A stretch of DNA of 64,000 nucleotides, taken from Streptomyces sp. Root431. GTDB taxonomy: Bacteria; Actinomycetota; Actinomycetes; Streptomycetales; Streptomycetaceae. The translations under genes and the position numbers were made by a program. The notes below the pieces were generated by a model, which was not told the origin of the DNA, made no database searches, and was given only the letters and a program-made list of their open reading frames with translations. Shown one piece after another: positions 1 to 9,656 of this stretch (the first letter of the stretch is position 1; each line of letters starts with the position of its first letter). The stretch covers positions 424,956 to 488,955 of the forward strand of contig NZ_LMEI01000006.1 of NCBI RefSeq assembly GCF_001426585.1. The letters are read 5' to 3'.

Positions 1-103
1 GGATTCCTTGTTCGTGTATATCCACGGGAAGGGGGCGCGGCCCCTGTCGCACTGTGTAGTTCATGGAACATTCACGAATGTCCGCTCGCCCCGGACATGG
101 CTG

Positions 104-140
104 AAGCCCCGTCGGTGCGTGACCGAAGGGGCTCTTGCTT
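104..140 (+). terminator. Hairpin terminator in the gene-free left edge
   Basis: AGCCCC (105-110) pairs with GGGGCT (128-133), and TCGGT (112-116) pairs with ACCGA (122-126), followed by a short T/C-rich run. It probably ends a gene lying left of the window. The rest of 1-250 holds no convincing gene. A small palindrome with arms ACATTC and GAATGT lies at 68-81; its role is unknown. Confidence 0.55.
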
Positions 141-250
141 TCCTGTCCCGGTGCGCGCCCGGCGCGCTCAAGGCGTGATCCCGGGCGGTCCTTGGGCGCG
201 GAGTCCGGAAAGGCCGCCTTGACGGCGCCGCCCGGTGGCGCGTTCGGGCC

Positions 251-916
251 CTAGTGCGCCGCCGGTACGCCCCCGTGCACGACCTCGCGCTCCCAGCCGT
301 CGCGGGGCTGGTTGTGGAGGCGCCAGTAGTGCTCGGCGATGTCGTCCGGGTCGTACGCGGTCCCCGGCGCCACCGCCCCCGGGACGGTCACCGAGGCCAC
401 ATGCACCCCGGCCGGACCGTACTGCGCGTCGAGCAGGTCGACCAGGGTCCGGACACCGAATTTTCCGAGGCCCAGGCTGACGTACTCCGGCGTGATGCGC
501 GGCATTCCGCCCGTGACCAGGATCGTTCCGCGCCCCCGCTCGGCCATGCCCGGGGCCACGTGGCTCGCCGTGGTGAGCGCGCCCACCACGTTCACGGCCC
601 AGGCGTCCAACTGCCCCCGCGCGCCGAGCTCCCCGGGGGAGTCGCGGCGGATGAGCGCGGCGTTGTAGACGGCCGCCTCGACCGGTCCGAGCTCCTCGCC
701 GACCGTGTCGAGGGCGGCCCGCAGGCCCTCCTCGTCCGTGCTGTCGGCGGTCAGGGCCAGCACCCTGCCGCCGTCCCGCCCGATCTCCTCGGCGACCCGT
801 GCGACGGTCTCCTTCGTCCGCGCGATCACGGCGACGGAGTACCCCTCCCGGGCGAACCGCGCGGCCACGGCCTTCCCGATCCCCGGCCCGGCGCCGACCA
901 CCACTGCTGTGGACAC
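251..916 (-). CDS. Divergent SDR-family protein
   Basis: About 221 residues with a Rossmann fold. The N-terminal dinucleotide-binding loop reads GAGPGIGKAVA, followed by the usual alternating strands and helices and a YNAA motif at the place of NNAG. The catalytic centre is atypical: where classical SDRs have Ser and YxxxK, this has VTGG and SLGLGK, so Lys is kept but the Tyr four residues before it is Leu. Other SDR-like proteins with a TGG...LGK arrangement exist, so this is probably a divergent subfamily rather than decay. The GTG at 916 is chosen because AAGGGAG lies five bases upstream; the open frame continues further without a ribosome site. It is transcribed away from the region to its left, and its substrate cannot be inferred. 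Confidence 0.75.
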   Translation of the reverse strand: MSTAVVVGAGPGIGKAVAARFAREGYSVAVIARTKETVARVAEEIGRDGGRVLALTADSTDEEGLRAALDTVGEELGPVEAAVYNAALIRRDSPGELGARGQLDAWAVNVVGALTTASHVAPGMAERGRGTILVTGGMPRITPEYVSLGLGKFGVRTLVDLLDAQYGPAGVHVASVTVPGAVAPGTAYDPDDIAEHYWRLHNQPRDGWEREVVHGGVPAAH

Positions 917-1073
917 CACAACTCCCTTGTTCCTGCGAATGGTTACGGGGAGCGTACGACGATCTTCGACCCGGTCACCGCCACCGCCGGGGAGGAACCA
1001 CCCGTGCGAGCGAACGGCGGACACGGAGCGTGATGCCGAGGGAGTCGCGGGGGTCGGGCGCCGGGCCGCCGCG

Positions 1074-2408
1074 TCAGACGCGGTCCTGGAGAGCGGCCTG
1101 CCAGGCGGGTGCGGGGACGGTGGGCTCCGTCTCGGGACTGCGGCCGCCCCGGGCGAAGAAGTCGGCCAGGGGCAGGAGGGCCGCGCCGACGGTGACGGCC
1201 TGGGGGCCGAGGGTGCCCAGGCCGATGCTCGTCCGGCTCGCCGGGTAGCGGAGCGCGTACGCGCCGGCGTACCGGGTGACGGTGTCGAGGAAGCGGGTGC
1301 CGAGCTGGAGGCCGGCCCAGCCGCCCACGAGGATGCGCTCGGGCTGGAAGAGGTTGATGAGGTCGGCGAAGCCCGCGCCGAGGTACTCGGCGGTCTCGTC
1401 CAGGACGGCGAGCGCCGTGGCGTCGGGGGCCGTGTCCGGATCCTCGGGGTGGGCGGCGGCGAGCATCGCGGTGAGCGCGGTCTCCTCGTCCGCCCCGGCC
1501 GGGGGCCGCCCGCCGGCCTCGCGCCACCGTTCGAGCAGGGCCTCGGCGCCGGCGTACGCCTCCAGGCAGCCGTGGGAGCCGCAGCGGCAGCGCCGCCCTC
1601 GTACCCGTACCGTCAGATGTCCCCATTCGAGGGCGCGGCCCGGTTCCATGGGGTCGGCGACGGAGCAGGCGCCGACGCCGGAGCCGAAGAGGACGACGAC
1701 GGCGCTGCGGGCGCCGCGACCGGCGCCGAACCACATCTCGGCCTGGCCGAGGGTCTTGGCGCCGTTGTCGATCCAGTACGGCACGGTCTCGGGCAGGTCG
1801 ACGGCCCGGCGCAGGAGCCGTTCCAGGGGGACGGTGTCCCAGCCGATGGTCTGGCCGTGGACGACGGCGCCGTCCTCGCCGTGGTCCACGATCCCGGGGA
1901 CCCCGACGCCGATGCCCAGCAGGCGCTCGACGGGGACGTCCGCGGACCGCAGCACCTCGGCGATGCCCTCGCGCAGGTGGGCGACGACGAGGTCCACGTC
2001 GTAGCGCTCGGTGCGGGGCCCGGAGCTGGCCAGCGCCCGCTCCGCGCGGGCGAGTTCGGTGAGGGTGAGGTCGAACAGCTCGATCCTGATGCGGGTCTCG
2101 CCGATGTCGACGCCGATCATGAAGCCGCTGTCCGGCGTGACGCGCAGGAGCGTGCGGGGGCGTCCGCCGGCCGAGTCGACGCTGCCGGCCTCCTCGACCA
2201 GGCCCTCCGCGAGGAGCTCGGCGACGACGTTGCTGACCGAGCCTGAGCTGAGGCCGGTCGCGGGGCCCAGCGCGAGGCGGCTTTTCGGCCCGTCGAAGTA
2301 CAGCCTGCGCAGAACGGCGGTGCGGTTCTCACGCCGCAGGTCACGCACCGTGCGGCCACTTCTCGCGTGCACTTCGGTCCCCGTCTCTGAAGTCGTTCGT
2401 TGCAACAT
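1074..2408 (-). CDS. ROK-family transcriptional regulator
   Basis: 444 residues. An N-terminal winged-helix domain (about 25-85) precedes a ROK sugar-kinase-like domain. The ROK zinc motif is visible as CRCGSHGCLE near residue 270, and a nucleotide-binding-like GVDIGETRIRIEL segment near 110. Such proteins repress sugar operons and release DNA on binding a sugar or sugar phosphate. The gene is divergent from the sugar ABC importer at 2544 and shares its promoter region, which makes the importer the likely target. The start is uncertain: ATG at 2408 has a poor ribosome site, and a GTG about 13 codons inside is an alternative. Confidence 0.88.
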   Translation of the reverse strand: MLQRTTSETGTEVHARSGRTVRDLRRENRTAVLRRLYFDGPKSRLALGPATGLSSGSVSNVVAELLAEGLVEEAGSVDSAGGRPRTLLRVTPDSGFMIGVDIGETRIRIELFDLTLTELARAERALASSGPRTERYDVDLVVAHLREGIAEVLRSADVPVERLLGIGVGVPGIVDHGEDGAVVHGQTIGWDTVPLERLLRRAVDLPETVPYWIDNGAKTLGQAEMWFGAGRGARSAVVVLFGSGVGACSVADPMEPGRALEWGHLTVRVRGRRCRCGSHGCLEAYAGAEALLERWREAGGRPPAGADEETALTAMLAAAHPEDPDTAPDATALAVLDETAEYLGAGFADLINLFQPERILVGGWAGLQLGTRFLDTVTRYAGAYALRYPASRTSIGLGTLGPQAVTVGAALLPLADFFARGGRSPETEPTVPAPAWQAALQDRV

Positions 2409-2424
2409 ACCCGCAGTACAGGCC

Positions 2425-2468
2425 TTGACGCGACCTTCCCGCGAGGTTTAACTCACATCCTAAATTAA
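2425..2468 (+). promoter_or_regulatory. Promoter of the sugar importer operon, with possible ROK site
   Basis: TTGACG (2425-2430) and TTAACT (2448-2453) are 17 bases apart, a good housekeeping sigma-factor promoter for the importer. The sequence from 2447 to 2468 is unusually AT-rich for this genome, with TTTAA at one end and AAATTAA at the other. It overlaps the -10 box and the likely start of transcription, so it is a candidate ROK operator. The promoter is read from the sequence; the operator is inference. Confidence 0.55.
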
Positions 2469-2543
2469 GCCGATGTCACGGAGAGCGGTCAGGCGCTGTC
2501 CTCCGTCGGCATCCCCGCCATCCCCCGAAAGGGCCCAGGAGCC

Positions 2544-3848
2544 ATGCGCAGAATCAGAGCCGCAGTCACCGGTGCCGTCACCCTCTCCCTCGCCTTCACC
2601 GCCACCGCCTGCGGCGGCGGGGAGAGCGGCGAGGCGACGCCGAAGACCCTCACCTACTGGGCCTCCAACCAGGGCTCCAGCCTCGAGGTCGACAAGAAGG
2701 TCCTGCAGCCCGAACTCGACCGGTTCGAGCAGGAGACCGGGATCAAGGTCAAGCTGGAGGTGATCCCCTGGTCCGACCTCCTCAACCGGATCCTCACCGC
2801 GGCCACCTCCGGCCAGGGTCCCGACGTGCTCAACATCGGCAACACCTGGAGCGCCTCCCTCCAGTCCACCGGCGCGCTGCTCCCCTTCGACGCGAAGAAC
2901 TTCGACTCCATCGGCGGCAAGGACCGCTTCGTCGACTCCGCGCTCGGCTCCACCGGCACCCCCGGCAAGGACCCGGCCGCCGTCCCGCTCTACTCCATGG
3001 CCTACGCCCTCTACTACAACAAGCAGATGTTCAAGGACGCCGGCATCGCCAAGCCGCCGACCACCTGGGACGAGGTGATCGCCGCCGGCAAGAAGCTGAG
3101 CAAGGGCGGGAAGTGGGGCCTCGGCGTCGAGGGCTCCAACCTCTCCAACAACATCCACCAGGTCTTCGCCCTCGGCAAGCAGCACGGAGCCGACTTCTTC
3201 ACCGCCGACGGCAAGGCCGACTTCACCTCCGACGGTGCCGTCGCGGCGGTCAAGCAGTACGTCGACCTGATGGCCACGCAGAAGATCGTCGCCCCCGGCA
3301 ACGCCGAGTACGCGCAGAACCAGTCCCTGAGCGACTTCGCCAAGAACAAGACCGGCATGGTCCTCTGGCAGACCCCCTCGCAGACCTTCGCCTCCCAGGG
3401 CATGACCCCCGAGGAGTGGGGCGTCGTCCCGGCCCCGGTGCCCTCCGGCAAGCCCGGCGCGGGCCGGCAGACCAACTCGATGGTCGCCGGCATCAACATG
3501 GCCGTCTTCAAGAACACCAAGAACCTCGACGGCGCCCTGAAGTTCGTGAAGTTCATGACCAGCGACGAGGAGCAGGTCATCCTCAACAAGACCTACGGCT
3601 CCGTGCCGCCGGTCAAGGGCGCCCAGAAGGACCCCTCGTTCGCCGACCCGTCGCTCGACGTCATCCGCGAGACCCTCGCCTCCAGCGCCGCCGCGCTCCC
3701 GCAGGTCCCCGAGGAGTCCCAGTTCGAGACCGTGGTCGGCACGGCCGTCAAGGAGCTGTTCGCCGACGCCGCCGCCGGGCGGCCCGTCACCACCGAGTCC
3801 GTGCGGGCCAAGCTCGACAAGGCCCAGCAGCAGATGCCCAAGAAGTAG
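2544..3848 (+). CDS. Sugar ABC transporter substrate-binding lipoprotein
   Basis: 434 residues, family SBP_bac_1. The N-terminus has a positively charged stretch, a hydrophobic core and a lipobox ending ATAC followed by GGG, so the mature protein would be lipid-anchored outside the membrane. The body has typical extracellular sugar-binder features: a bilobed sequence of normal length and a GxGPDV(L/F)NI-like stretch near residue 95. It starts a four-gene run with two permeases and a GH1 beta-glucosidase. No ATPase is encoded here, so it probably uses a shared MsiK-type ATPase, as Streptomyces cellobiose and maltose importers do. The ligand is probably a beta-glucoside or oligosaccharide, inferred from the GH1 neighbour. 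Confidence 0.92.
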   Translation: MRRIRAAVTGAVTLSLAFTATACGGGESGEATPKTLTYWASNQGSSLEVDKKVLQPELDRFEQETGIKVKLEVIPWSDLLNRILTAATSGQGPDVLNIGNTWSASLQSTGALLPFDAKNFDSIGGKDRFVDSALGSTGTPGKDPAAVPLYSMAYALYYNKQMFKDAGIAKPPTTWDEVIAAGKKLSKGGKWGLGVEGSNLSNNIHQVFALGKQHGADFFTADGKADFTSDGAVAAVKQYVDLMATQKIVAPGNAEYAQNQSLSDFAKNKTGMVLWQTPSQTFASQGMTPEEWGVVPAPVPSGKPGAGRQTNSMVAGINMAVFKNTKNLDGALKFVKFMTSDEEQVILNKTYGSVPPVKGAQKDPSFADPSLDVIRETLASSAAALPQVPEESQFETVVGTAVKELFADAAAGRPVTTESVRAKLDKAQQQMPKK

Positions 3849-3859
3849 GCAGCCCCTCC

Positions 3860-4852
3860 ATGACCAGAACCGCCCTCGCTCGCCCGAGCGAGCCGGCGGT
3901 GCGCAAGGCCGCACCCGGAGAGGCACCCGCACCACGCCGCTCCGGGCGTCGCCGCATCGCACTGCCGTACCTGCTGCTCCTGCCCGCCCTGCTCCTCGAA
4001 CTCCTCGTCCACCTCGTCCCGATGCTCATGGGCATCGGCATGAGCTTCAAGGAGCTCACCCAGTTCTACATCCGCAACTGGTCCGAGGCGCCCTGGTCGG
4101 GGCTGGACAACTACACCGTCGCGATCGACTTCGACGCCCCCGTCGGCCAGGCTCTCCTGAAGTCCTTCCTGACGACCTGCCTGTTCACCGTCCTGTCCGT
4201 GGCGCTGTGCTGGTTCCTCGGGACGGCCGCCGCGATCTTCCTCCAGGAGAACTTCCGGGGCCGCGGCATCCTCCGGACCCTGTTCCTCGTCCCCTACGCC
4301 CTGCCCGTCTACGCCGCCGTCATCACCTGGGCGTTCATGTTCCAGCGGGACAACGGCCTGATCAACCACGTCCTCCACGACCAGCTCGGCATCGGCGACA
4401 GCCCCGCCTTCTGGCTCATCGGCGACAACAGCTTCTGGGCCCTGCTCGTCGTCTCCGTGTGGAAGGGCTGGCCGTTCGCCTTCCTCACCGTCATGGCGGG
4501 ACTGCAGAACATCCCGCGGGACATGTACGAGGCGGCCGCCCTCGACGGCGCCGGCGTCATCAAGCAGATCCGGCACATCACCCTGCCGTCACTGCGATCG
4601 GTCAACCAGGTCCTCGTTCTGGTGCTGTTCCTGTGGACGTTCAACGACTTCAACACGCCGTTCGTGCTCTTCGGCAAGGCGGCCCCCGAGGCGGCGGACC
4701 TCGTCTCGCTGCACATCTACCAGTCGTCCTTCCAGACCTGGAACTTCGGCACAGGCTCGGCCATGTCGGTGCTGCTGCTGCTCTTCCTCCTCGTCGTCAC
4801 GGGCGTCTACCTCCTGCTCACCACCCGCGGAAGGAAGACCTCCGATGTCTGA
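3860..4852 (+). CDS. Sugar ABC transporter permease, MalF type
   Basis: 330 residues with six predicted membrane segments beginning at IALPYLLLLPALLL near residue 35. The cytoplasmic EAA loop reads EAAALDGAGVIKQIRHITLP, the contact site for the ATPase. The reading frame stays open far upstream, but the ATG at 3860 is chosen because it follows the binding-protein stop by 11 bases and starts a plausible hydrophilic N-terminus. Its 3' end overlaps the next permease by eight bases, which indicates translational coupling. It forms the first half of the importer channel. Confidence 0.93.
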   Translation: MTRTALARPSEPAVRKAAPGEAPAPRRSGRRRIALPYLLLLPALLLELLVHLVPMLMGIGMSFKELTQFYIRNWSEAPWSGLDNYTVAIDFDAPVGQALLKSFLTTCLFTVLSVALCWFLGTAAAIFLQENFRGRGILRTLFLVPYALPVYAAVITWAFMFQRDNGLINHVLHDQLGIGDSPAFWLIGDNSFWALLVVSVWKGWPFAFLTVMAGLQNIPRDMYEAAALDGAGVIKQIRHITLPSLRSVNQVLVLVLFLWTFNDFNTPFVLFGKAAPEAADLVSLHIYQSSFQTWNFGTGSAMSVLLLLFLLVVTGVYLLLTTRGRKTSDV

Positions 4853-5726
4853 GCACGTACGCGGGCGCACCGTCCCGCGCTCCCCGATGGCGGCTCCCCG
4901 CTCGTTCCTGTGGACCCGGCGGATCTTCCTCACGCTCCTCACGACCTTCGTGCTGCTGCCGGTGTTCGTGATGGTCTCCAGCTCGCTGAAGCCGCTGGAG
5001 GACGTCTCGGGGAAGTTCCAGTGGATCCCCTCGGGGCTCACGATCCGCCCGTACTTCGACATCTGGGAGACCGTCCCCCTCGCCGACTACTTCGTGAACT
5101 CCCTCGTCGTCGCGGGCGCCGCCACGGTCTTCTCGGTGGTCGTCGCGATCTTCGCCGCCTACGGGGTGAGTCGCTACGAGTTCCGCGGCAAGCGGGTCTT
5201 CACCGTGACGGTGCTGTCGACGCAGATGTTCCCCGGCATCCTCTTCCTGCTGCCGCTCTTCCTCATCTACGTCAACATCGGCAACGCCACCGGCATCGCG
5301 CTCTTCGGCTCGCGCGAAGGGCTGATCCTCACCTACCTGACCTTCTCGCTGCCGTTCTCCATCTGGATGCTGACCGGCTACTTCGACTCGATCCCGCGCG
5401 AACTCGACGAGGCCGCCAAGGTCGACGGCTGCGGGCCGATCAGGGCCCTGTTCCGGGTGATCGTCCCGGCGGCGTCCCCCGGCATCATCGCCGTCGCCGT
5501 CTACGCCTTCATGACCGCCTGGGGCGAGGTCCTCTTCGCCTCCGTCATGACCAACGACACCACCCGCACCCTCGCCGTCGGCCTCCAGGGCTACGCGACC
5601 CAGAACGACGTGTACTGGAACCAGGTGATGGCCGCCTCCCTCGTGGTGAGCGTCCCCGTCGTCGTCGGCTTCCTCCTCCTCCAGCGCTACCTCGTCGCCG
5701 GCCTCACCGCGGGTGCGGTCAAGTGA
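4845..5726 (+). CDS. Sugar ABC transporter permease, MalG type
   Basis: 293 residues with six membrane segments. The EAA motif reads [23 protein letters not shown]. The start ATG at 4845 overlaps the preceding permease. The stop overlaps a possible GTG start (5723) of the downstream beta-glucosidase. Length and layout are those of CebG/MalG-like proteins. It pairs with the upstream permease to move the bound sugar into the cell. Confidence 0.93.
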   Translation: MSEHVRGRTVPRSPMAAPRSFLWTRRIFLTLLTTFVLLPVFVMVSSSLKPLEDVSGKFQWIPSGLTIRPYFDIWETVPLADYFVNSLVVAGAATVFSVVVAIFAAYGVSRYEFRGKRVFTVTVLSTQMFPGILFLLPLFLIYVNIGNATGIALFGSREGLILTYLTFSLPFSIWMLTGYFDSIPRELDEAAKVDGCGPIRALFRVIVPAASPGIIAVAVYAFMTAWGEVLFASVMTNDTTRTLAVGLQGYATQNDVYWNQVMAASLVVSVPVVVGFLLLQRYLVAGLTAGAVK

Positions 5727-5770
5727 CGTCCTTCTCCACCTTCTCCACGCCGATCACGAAGAGGTTCTCC

Positions 5771-7162
5771 GTGTCCGAATCCACCGACTCCCGCACCGCG
5801 CTCGACCTGGATGCCTTCCCCGCGTCCTTCGCCTGGGGCACGGCGACCTCCGCCTACCAGATCGAGGGCGCCGTCGCCGAGGGCGGCCGGGCCCCCTCCA
5901 TCTGGGACACCTTCTCCCGCACCCCCGGCGCGATCGACAACGGCGACCACGGCGACACCGCGTGCGACCACTACCACCGCTGGCCCGAGGACGTCGCCCT
6001 GATGAAGGGCCTGGGCACCGACGCCTACCGCCTCTCGATCGCCTGGCCCCGGGTCGTCCCCGGCGGCGACGGACCCGTCAACGCCGCCGGAATCGACTTC
6101 TACGACCGGCTCGTCGACGCCCTCCTCGACGCCGGCATCGCGCCCTCCGTCACCCTCTACCACTGGGACCTGCCCCAGGCCCTCCAGGACCGGGTGCAGG
6201 ACAGCCGAGGCGGCTGGACCGAGCGGGCCACCGCCGAACACCTCGCCGCGTACGCCTCCGTCGTCGCCGAGCGCCTGGGCGACCGCGTCACCCAGTGGAC
6301 CACCCTCAACGAACCCCTCTGCTCCGGCTGGATCGGCCACCTGGAGGGGCGCATGGCCCCCGGATACACCGACCTGACGGCCGCCGTGCGGGCCTCGTAC
6401 CACCTGCTCCTCGGCCACGGCCTCGTCACCCAGGCCATCCGCGCCGCCGCCCCCGGCGCCCAGGTCGGCCTCGTCACCAACCACTCCACCGTCGCCCCCG
6501 CCTCCACCCGGCCCGAGGACGTCGCCGCCGCCGCCCGCATGGACGGTCACACCAACCGCTGGTGGCTCGACCCGGTGTACGGCCGCGGCTTCCCCGCCGA
6601 CATGCGCGAGCTGTACGGCGTCGACCTCCCCGAGCGGGCCGGCGACCTGGAGACCATCGCCGCCCCGCTCGACTGGCACGGCCTCAACTACTACTTCCCG
6701 GTCACCGTCGCCGACGACCCGGCAGGACCCGTCCCGCACGCCCGCGAGGTGAGCCTCCCCGGCGTACCCCGCACCGGCATGGACTGGCAGATCGACGCCG
6801 GTGGCCTGGAGGCCCTCCTGCTGCGCCTCACCGAGGACTACGGGATACGCAAGCTGTACGTCACCGAGAACGGATCGGCCTTCCCCGACACCGTCGGCCC
6901 CGACGGCGAGGTCCACGACCCGGACCGCACCCGCTACCTGGAGCAGCACCTGGCCGCCTGCGCCCGCGCCCTGCGCAAGGGCGCCCCGCTCGCCGGGTAC
7001 TACGCCTGGTCCCTGCTCGACAACTTCGAGTGGGCCTACGGCTACGACAAGCGCTTCGGCCTCGTCCACGTCGACTACGCGACCCAGAAGCGGACCGTGA
7101 AGACCAGCGGGCGGCGGTACGCGGAGATCATCCGGGCGCACCGGGAGACGACCGCGGGCTGA
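5771..7162 (+). CDS. GH1 beta-glucosidase (first copy)
   Basis: 463 residues. The protein is cytoplasmic, with no signal peptide. The family-1 catalytic residues are clear: the acid/base Glu in TTLNEP near residue 178 and the nucleophile Glu in VTENGS near residue 363. The N-terminal signature [15 protein letters not shown] is also present. It would hydrolyse the beta-glucosides imported by the three genes before it. GTG at 5771 is preferred because AAGAGG lies about six bases upstream. GTG at 5723, overlapping the permease stop, would add 16 residues and is the alternative. A second GH1 lies at 15447 and is clearly homologous but not identical. Confidence 0.93.
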   Translation: MSESTDSRTALDLDAFPASFAWGTATSAYQIEGAVAEGGRAPSIWDTFSRTPGAIDNGDHGDTACDHYHRWPEDVALMKGLGTDAYRLSIAWPRVVPGGDGPVNAAGIDFYDRLVDALLDAGIAPSVTLYHWDLPQALQDRVQDSRGGWTERATAEHLAAYASVVAERLGDRVTQWTTLNEPLCSGWIGHLEGRMAPGYTDLTAAVRASYHLLLGHGLVTQAIRAAAPGAQVGLVTNHSTVAPASTRPEDVAAAARMDGHTNRWWLDPVYGRGFPADMRELYGVDLPERAGDLETIAAPLDWHGLNYYFPVTVADDPAGPVPHAREVSLPGVPRTGMDWQIDAGGLEALLLRLTEDYGIRKLYVTENGSAFPDTVGPDGEVHDPDRTRYLEQHLAACARALRKGAPLAGYYAWSLLDNFEWAYGYDKRFGLVHVDYATQKRTVKTSGRRYAEIIRAHRETTAG

Positions 7163-7188
7163 GCGGGCGGCCCGCGCGCCCTCGTAGA

Positions 7189-7246
7189 CTCCGGAGGGCC
7201 GCCCCGGCACCGCGGCTGCTCGCCCCGCCGTGGCGGCCTTCCGGAG
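7189..7246 (+). terminator. Long inverted repeat after the importer/GH1 operon
   Basis: CTCCGGAGGGCCGCC (7189-7203) matches the reverse complement of 7232-7246 at 14 of 15 positions, with a 28-base loop. There is no T-run. It lies between the GH1 stop and the next start, so it may terminate or attenuate transcription, or stabilise the 3' end of the operon mRNA. Confidence 0.5.
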
Positions 7247-7301
7247 AACACCGCCGTCGCCCCACCGTCCCCGCCCGAGGCTTCCCGTCCAGGAGCGTCC
7301 C

Positions 7302-8378
7302 ATGGCCGACACCGCCGTTCCGTCCCTTCCACCGGGGCCTGAAAACGACGCCGAAAGCGACGCCGAAAGCGTGGCCGAAAGCGCCGCCGACAGCGCCGAG
7401 TTCGCCGCCGAGCGGCTGCGCCGCGTGCTCGGCCCGGTGACGGTCGTCCGGGACACCGTCCTCAGCGGGGGCTTCTACAACTCCGCCCGTCTGCTCGAAC
7501 TCGCCGACGGGCGGCGGCTGGTGCTCAAGACGGCTCCCCGGGGGAGCGCCCTCGCCCTCACCCACGAGCAGGGCCTCCTCGACACCGAGGCACTCTTCCA
7601 CCGCCTCGCCGCCCGGGCGGGCGCCCACGTGCCCACCGTCCTCCACTACGAGCCCGCCGGCCCCGGGACCCCCGCCGAATGGCTGCTCCTCACCTACGTC
7701 GACGGCACCACCTGGGACGACGCCCGCGACCGGCTCACCCCGGCCGACCGCGCCGCGCTGCGCCACCGGTTGGGGGAGTCCGTGGCCCGGATCGCCACCG
7801 TCACCGGACCGGCCTACGGCTACCCGCGACCGGCCCTCGGCCTCTCCGGACCCGACTGGCCGTCCGCGTTCACCGCCATGCTGCACGCCGTCCTCGCCGA
7901 CGCGATCCGGTTCGAGGTCACCCTGCCCGTCCCGGCCGCGCTCTTCGCCGACCTGCCCGGACGCTTCGGCCACCGGCTCGCCGAGGTCCGTCGCCCCGCG
8001 CTCGTCCACTTCGACGCCTGGGAGGGCAACCTCGTCCTTGACCGGACCGGGCACGGCGAGTGGAGGCTGAGCGGCCTCATCGACGGCGAACGCGCCTTCT
8101 TCGGCGACCCCCTGGCCGAGCTCGTCGGACTCGACCCGCTCGGCTCGGCCGAGGACGACCCCGACCTCATGGCCGGCTACCGCTCCCTCGCTCCCGGCCT
8201 GACCATCGACACCGGCGCCCGTATACGGCTGGCCCTCTACCGGGTCTACCTCACCCTCATCATGCGCGTGGAGGTCGTACCCCGCGCCTACGAAGGGGAG
8301 CTTGCGTCCCAGCGCGACACCTGGTCCGCCGAGTACCTCACGCGACAGCTCGCCGCACTGGACGCCCTGGACACCTGA
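7302..8378 (+). CDS. Aminoglycoside-phosphotransferase-fold protein
   Basis: 358 residues with the APH/choline-kinase fold. The nucleotide-binding Lys lies in LVLKTAPRG, the catalytic-loop equivalent is HFDAWEGNLV (the usual HGDxxxxN has F in place of G), and the metal-binding DFG-like motif is LIDGERAFFGDP. Residues 10-40 contain short Ala/Glu/Asp/Ser repeats encoded by a repeated GCCGAAAGC unit, probably a disordered leader. ATG at 7302 is chosen because AGGAGC stands just upstream. Placed between a beta-glucosidase and a LacI regulator, it could phosphorylate a sugar or other small molecule; antibiotic resistance is possible but nothing local supports it. Confidence 0.75.
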   Translation: MADTAVPSLPPGPENDAESDAESVAESAADSAEFAAERLRRVLGPVTVVRDTVLSGGFYNSARLLELADGRRLVLKTAPRGSALALTHEQGLLDTEALFHRLAARAGAHVPTVLHYEPAGPGTPAEWLLLTYVDGTTWDDARDRLTPADRAALRHRLGESVARIATVTGPAYGYPRPALGLSGPDWPSAFTAMLHAVLADAIRFEVTLPVPAALFADLPGRFGHRLAEVRRPALVHFDAWEGNLVLDRTGHGEWRLSGLIDGERAFFGDPLAELVGLDPLGSAEDDPDLMAGYRSLAPGLTIDTGARIRLALYRVYLTLIMRVEVVPRAYEGELASQRDTWSAEYLTRQLAALDALDT

Positions 8379-8396
8379 CGTGCGGGTGCGGCGGGG

Positions 8397-9467
8397 TCAG
8401 GCGGACTCGCGGACGACGAGCACCGGCTCGAACACCTTCGAGGCGGGTTCGGCCGGATTCCGGGCCGCGGCCCGGTCGGCCCGGCCACCGTCGAGCTCCT
8501 CGATCAGGAGCCCGGCCATGGCCGCCGCCATGCGCTCCACCGGCTGCCGCACGGTGGTCAGCGGTGGCCGGGCCGTCCGCGCGGCCACCGAGTCGTCGAA
8601 GCCCACCACGGCCACGGAGCCGGGGACGGCCACGCCCTGCTCGCCCAGGTACCGGCAGGCGCCCTGAGCCATCAGGTCGTTCGCGGCGAACACCGCGTCG
8701 ATCTCCGGGTGGTCCTTCAGGAGCCGCGCCATGGCGAGGCTGCCGCTCTCCACCGTGAACCGTCCCCGTACCACCGGCACCGACGTCAGGCCGCGGGCCG
8801 CGAGCGCCTCCCGGAAGCCGTCGAGGCGTTCGCGCGCGGCGGGGGCGGTGACCGGTGCGGCGATGGTGGCGGGGCGCCGCCGGCCGGTGGCCCACAGGTG
8901 CTCGGCGGCCAGCCGGGCGCCCGCGGCGTTGTCGAGGTCGACGAAGCCGCACCGCAGGGAGTCGCGGGGGCGGCCGAAGAGCACCGTGGGGACGCCGGCC
9001 GCCACCAGCATCGCGGGAAGCGGGTCGTCCTCGTCGAGCGAGACCACCAGTGCGCCGTCGGCCCCGCCGCGCCGCAGGTACTCGACCAGTTGGGCTCTGG
9101 CCGGCTCCGACTCCGCGACCAGCATGACCGGTTGGATCGCGCGCTCGCGCAGTACGGGGAGGATGCCGTCCACCACCCGCCCGAAGAAGGGGTCGGAGAA
9201 CACCCGGGCGGCGAAGGCCTTCCCCGTCGCGGAGAGCACCAGGGCGACGGTCCCGGTGCGGCGCGTCACCAGGGAGCGGGCGGCCTGGTTGGGCGTGTAG
9301 CCGGTGCGGGCGATCACGTCGCGTACGGACCGCTGGATGTCGGGAGCGACGTTGCGCACGCCGTTGACGACCCGGGACACCGTCGCCCGCGACACCCCCG
9401 CCTCCCGTGCGACGTCCTCCAGAGTCGGTCCCCGGTTCCCCGCCTGCGCACCCCGTCGATTCCCCAC
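8397..9467 (-). CDS. LacI-family transcriptional regulator
   Basis: 356 residues, starting at GTG 9467. The N-terminal helix-turn-helix (about residues 14-40) includes TLEDVAREAGVSRATVSRVVNG, with the hinge helix at NQAARSLV. A periplasmic-binding-protein-like sugar-sensing domain follows. It converges with the phosphotransferase-fold gene and diverges from the secreted CBM32 genes. The perfect palindrome at 9611-9624 in the divergent region has the central CG dyad typical of LacI-family operators and resembles the CebR site of Streptomyces (TGGGAGCGCTCCCA), so this protein probably represses the secreted enzyme genes and perhaps itself. Confidence 0.92.
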   Translation of the reverse strand: MGNRRGAQAGNRGPTLEDVAREAGVSRATVSRVVNGVRNVAPDIQRSVRDVIARTGYTPNQAARSLVTRRTGTVALVLSATGKAFAARVFSDPFFGRVVDGILPVLRERAIQPVMLVAESEPARAQLVEYLRRGGADGALVVSLDEDDPLPAMLVAAGVPTVLFGRPRDSLRCGFVDLDNAAGARLAAEHLWATGRRRPATIAAPVTAPAARERLDGFREALAARGLTSVPVVRGRFTVESGSLAMARLLKDHPEIDAVFAANDLMAQGACRYLGEQGVAVPGSVAVVGFDDSVAARTARPPLTTVRQPVERMAAAMAGLLIEELDGGRADRAAARNPAEPASKVFEPVLVVRESA

Positions 9468-9610
9468 TTGTGCACCATATCGGGGCTCGGTGTCCGGTGG
9501 CGGGACGGCTTCGTCCGGACGGCGGCGAACCAGGTCGTCACTTAATGAAAGCCAAAAGAAAAGCCCTGTCGTACGCCTTGACCGTCAATGCGCGGGCCGG
9601 GCAAGGTTTC

Positions 9611-9624
9611 GGAGAGCGCTCTCC
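9611..9624. promoter_or_regulatory. LacI-type operator palindrome
   Basis: GGAGAGCGCTCTCC is a perfect 14-base palindrome, 32 bases before the start of the CBM32/beta-helix gene and 143 bases from the LacI start. A TTGACC at 9578-9583 could be the -35 box, which would put the palindrome at or just after the -10 region. I found no second copy by eye elsewhere in the window. Confidence 0.8.
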
Positions 9625-9656
9625 CATGTTTCCGCCATGTACACCGAGGAGCCCCC

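Noticed and set aside
7302..8378. An aminoglycoside resistance gene
   Set aside because: The fold fits, but the catalytic loop is atypical and the context is sugar metabolism.
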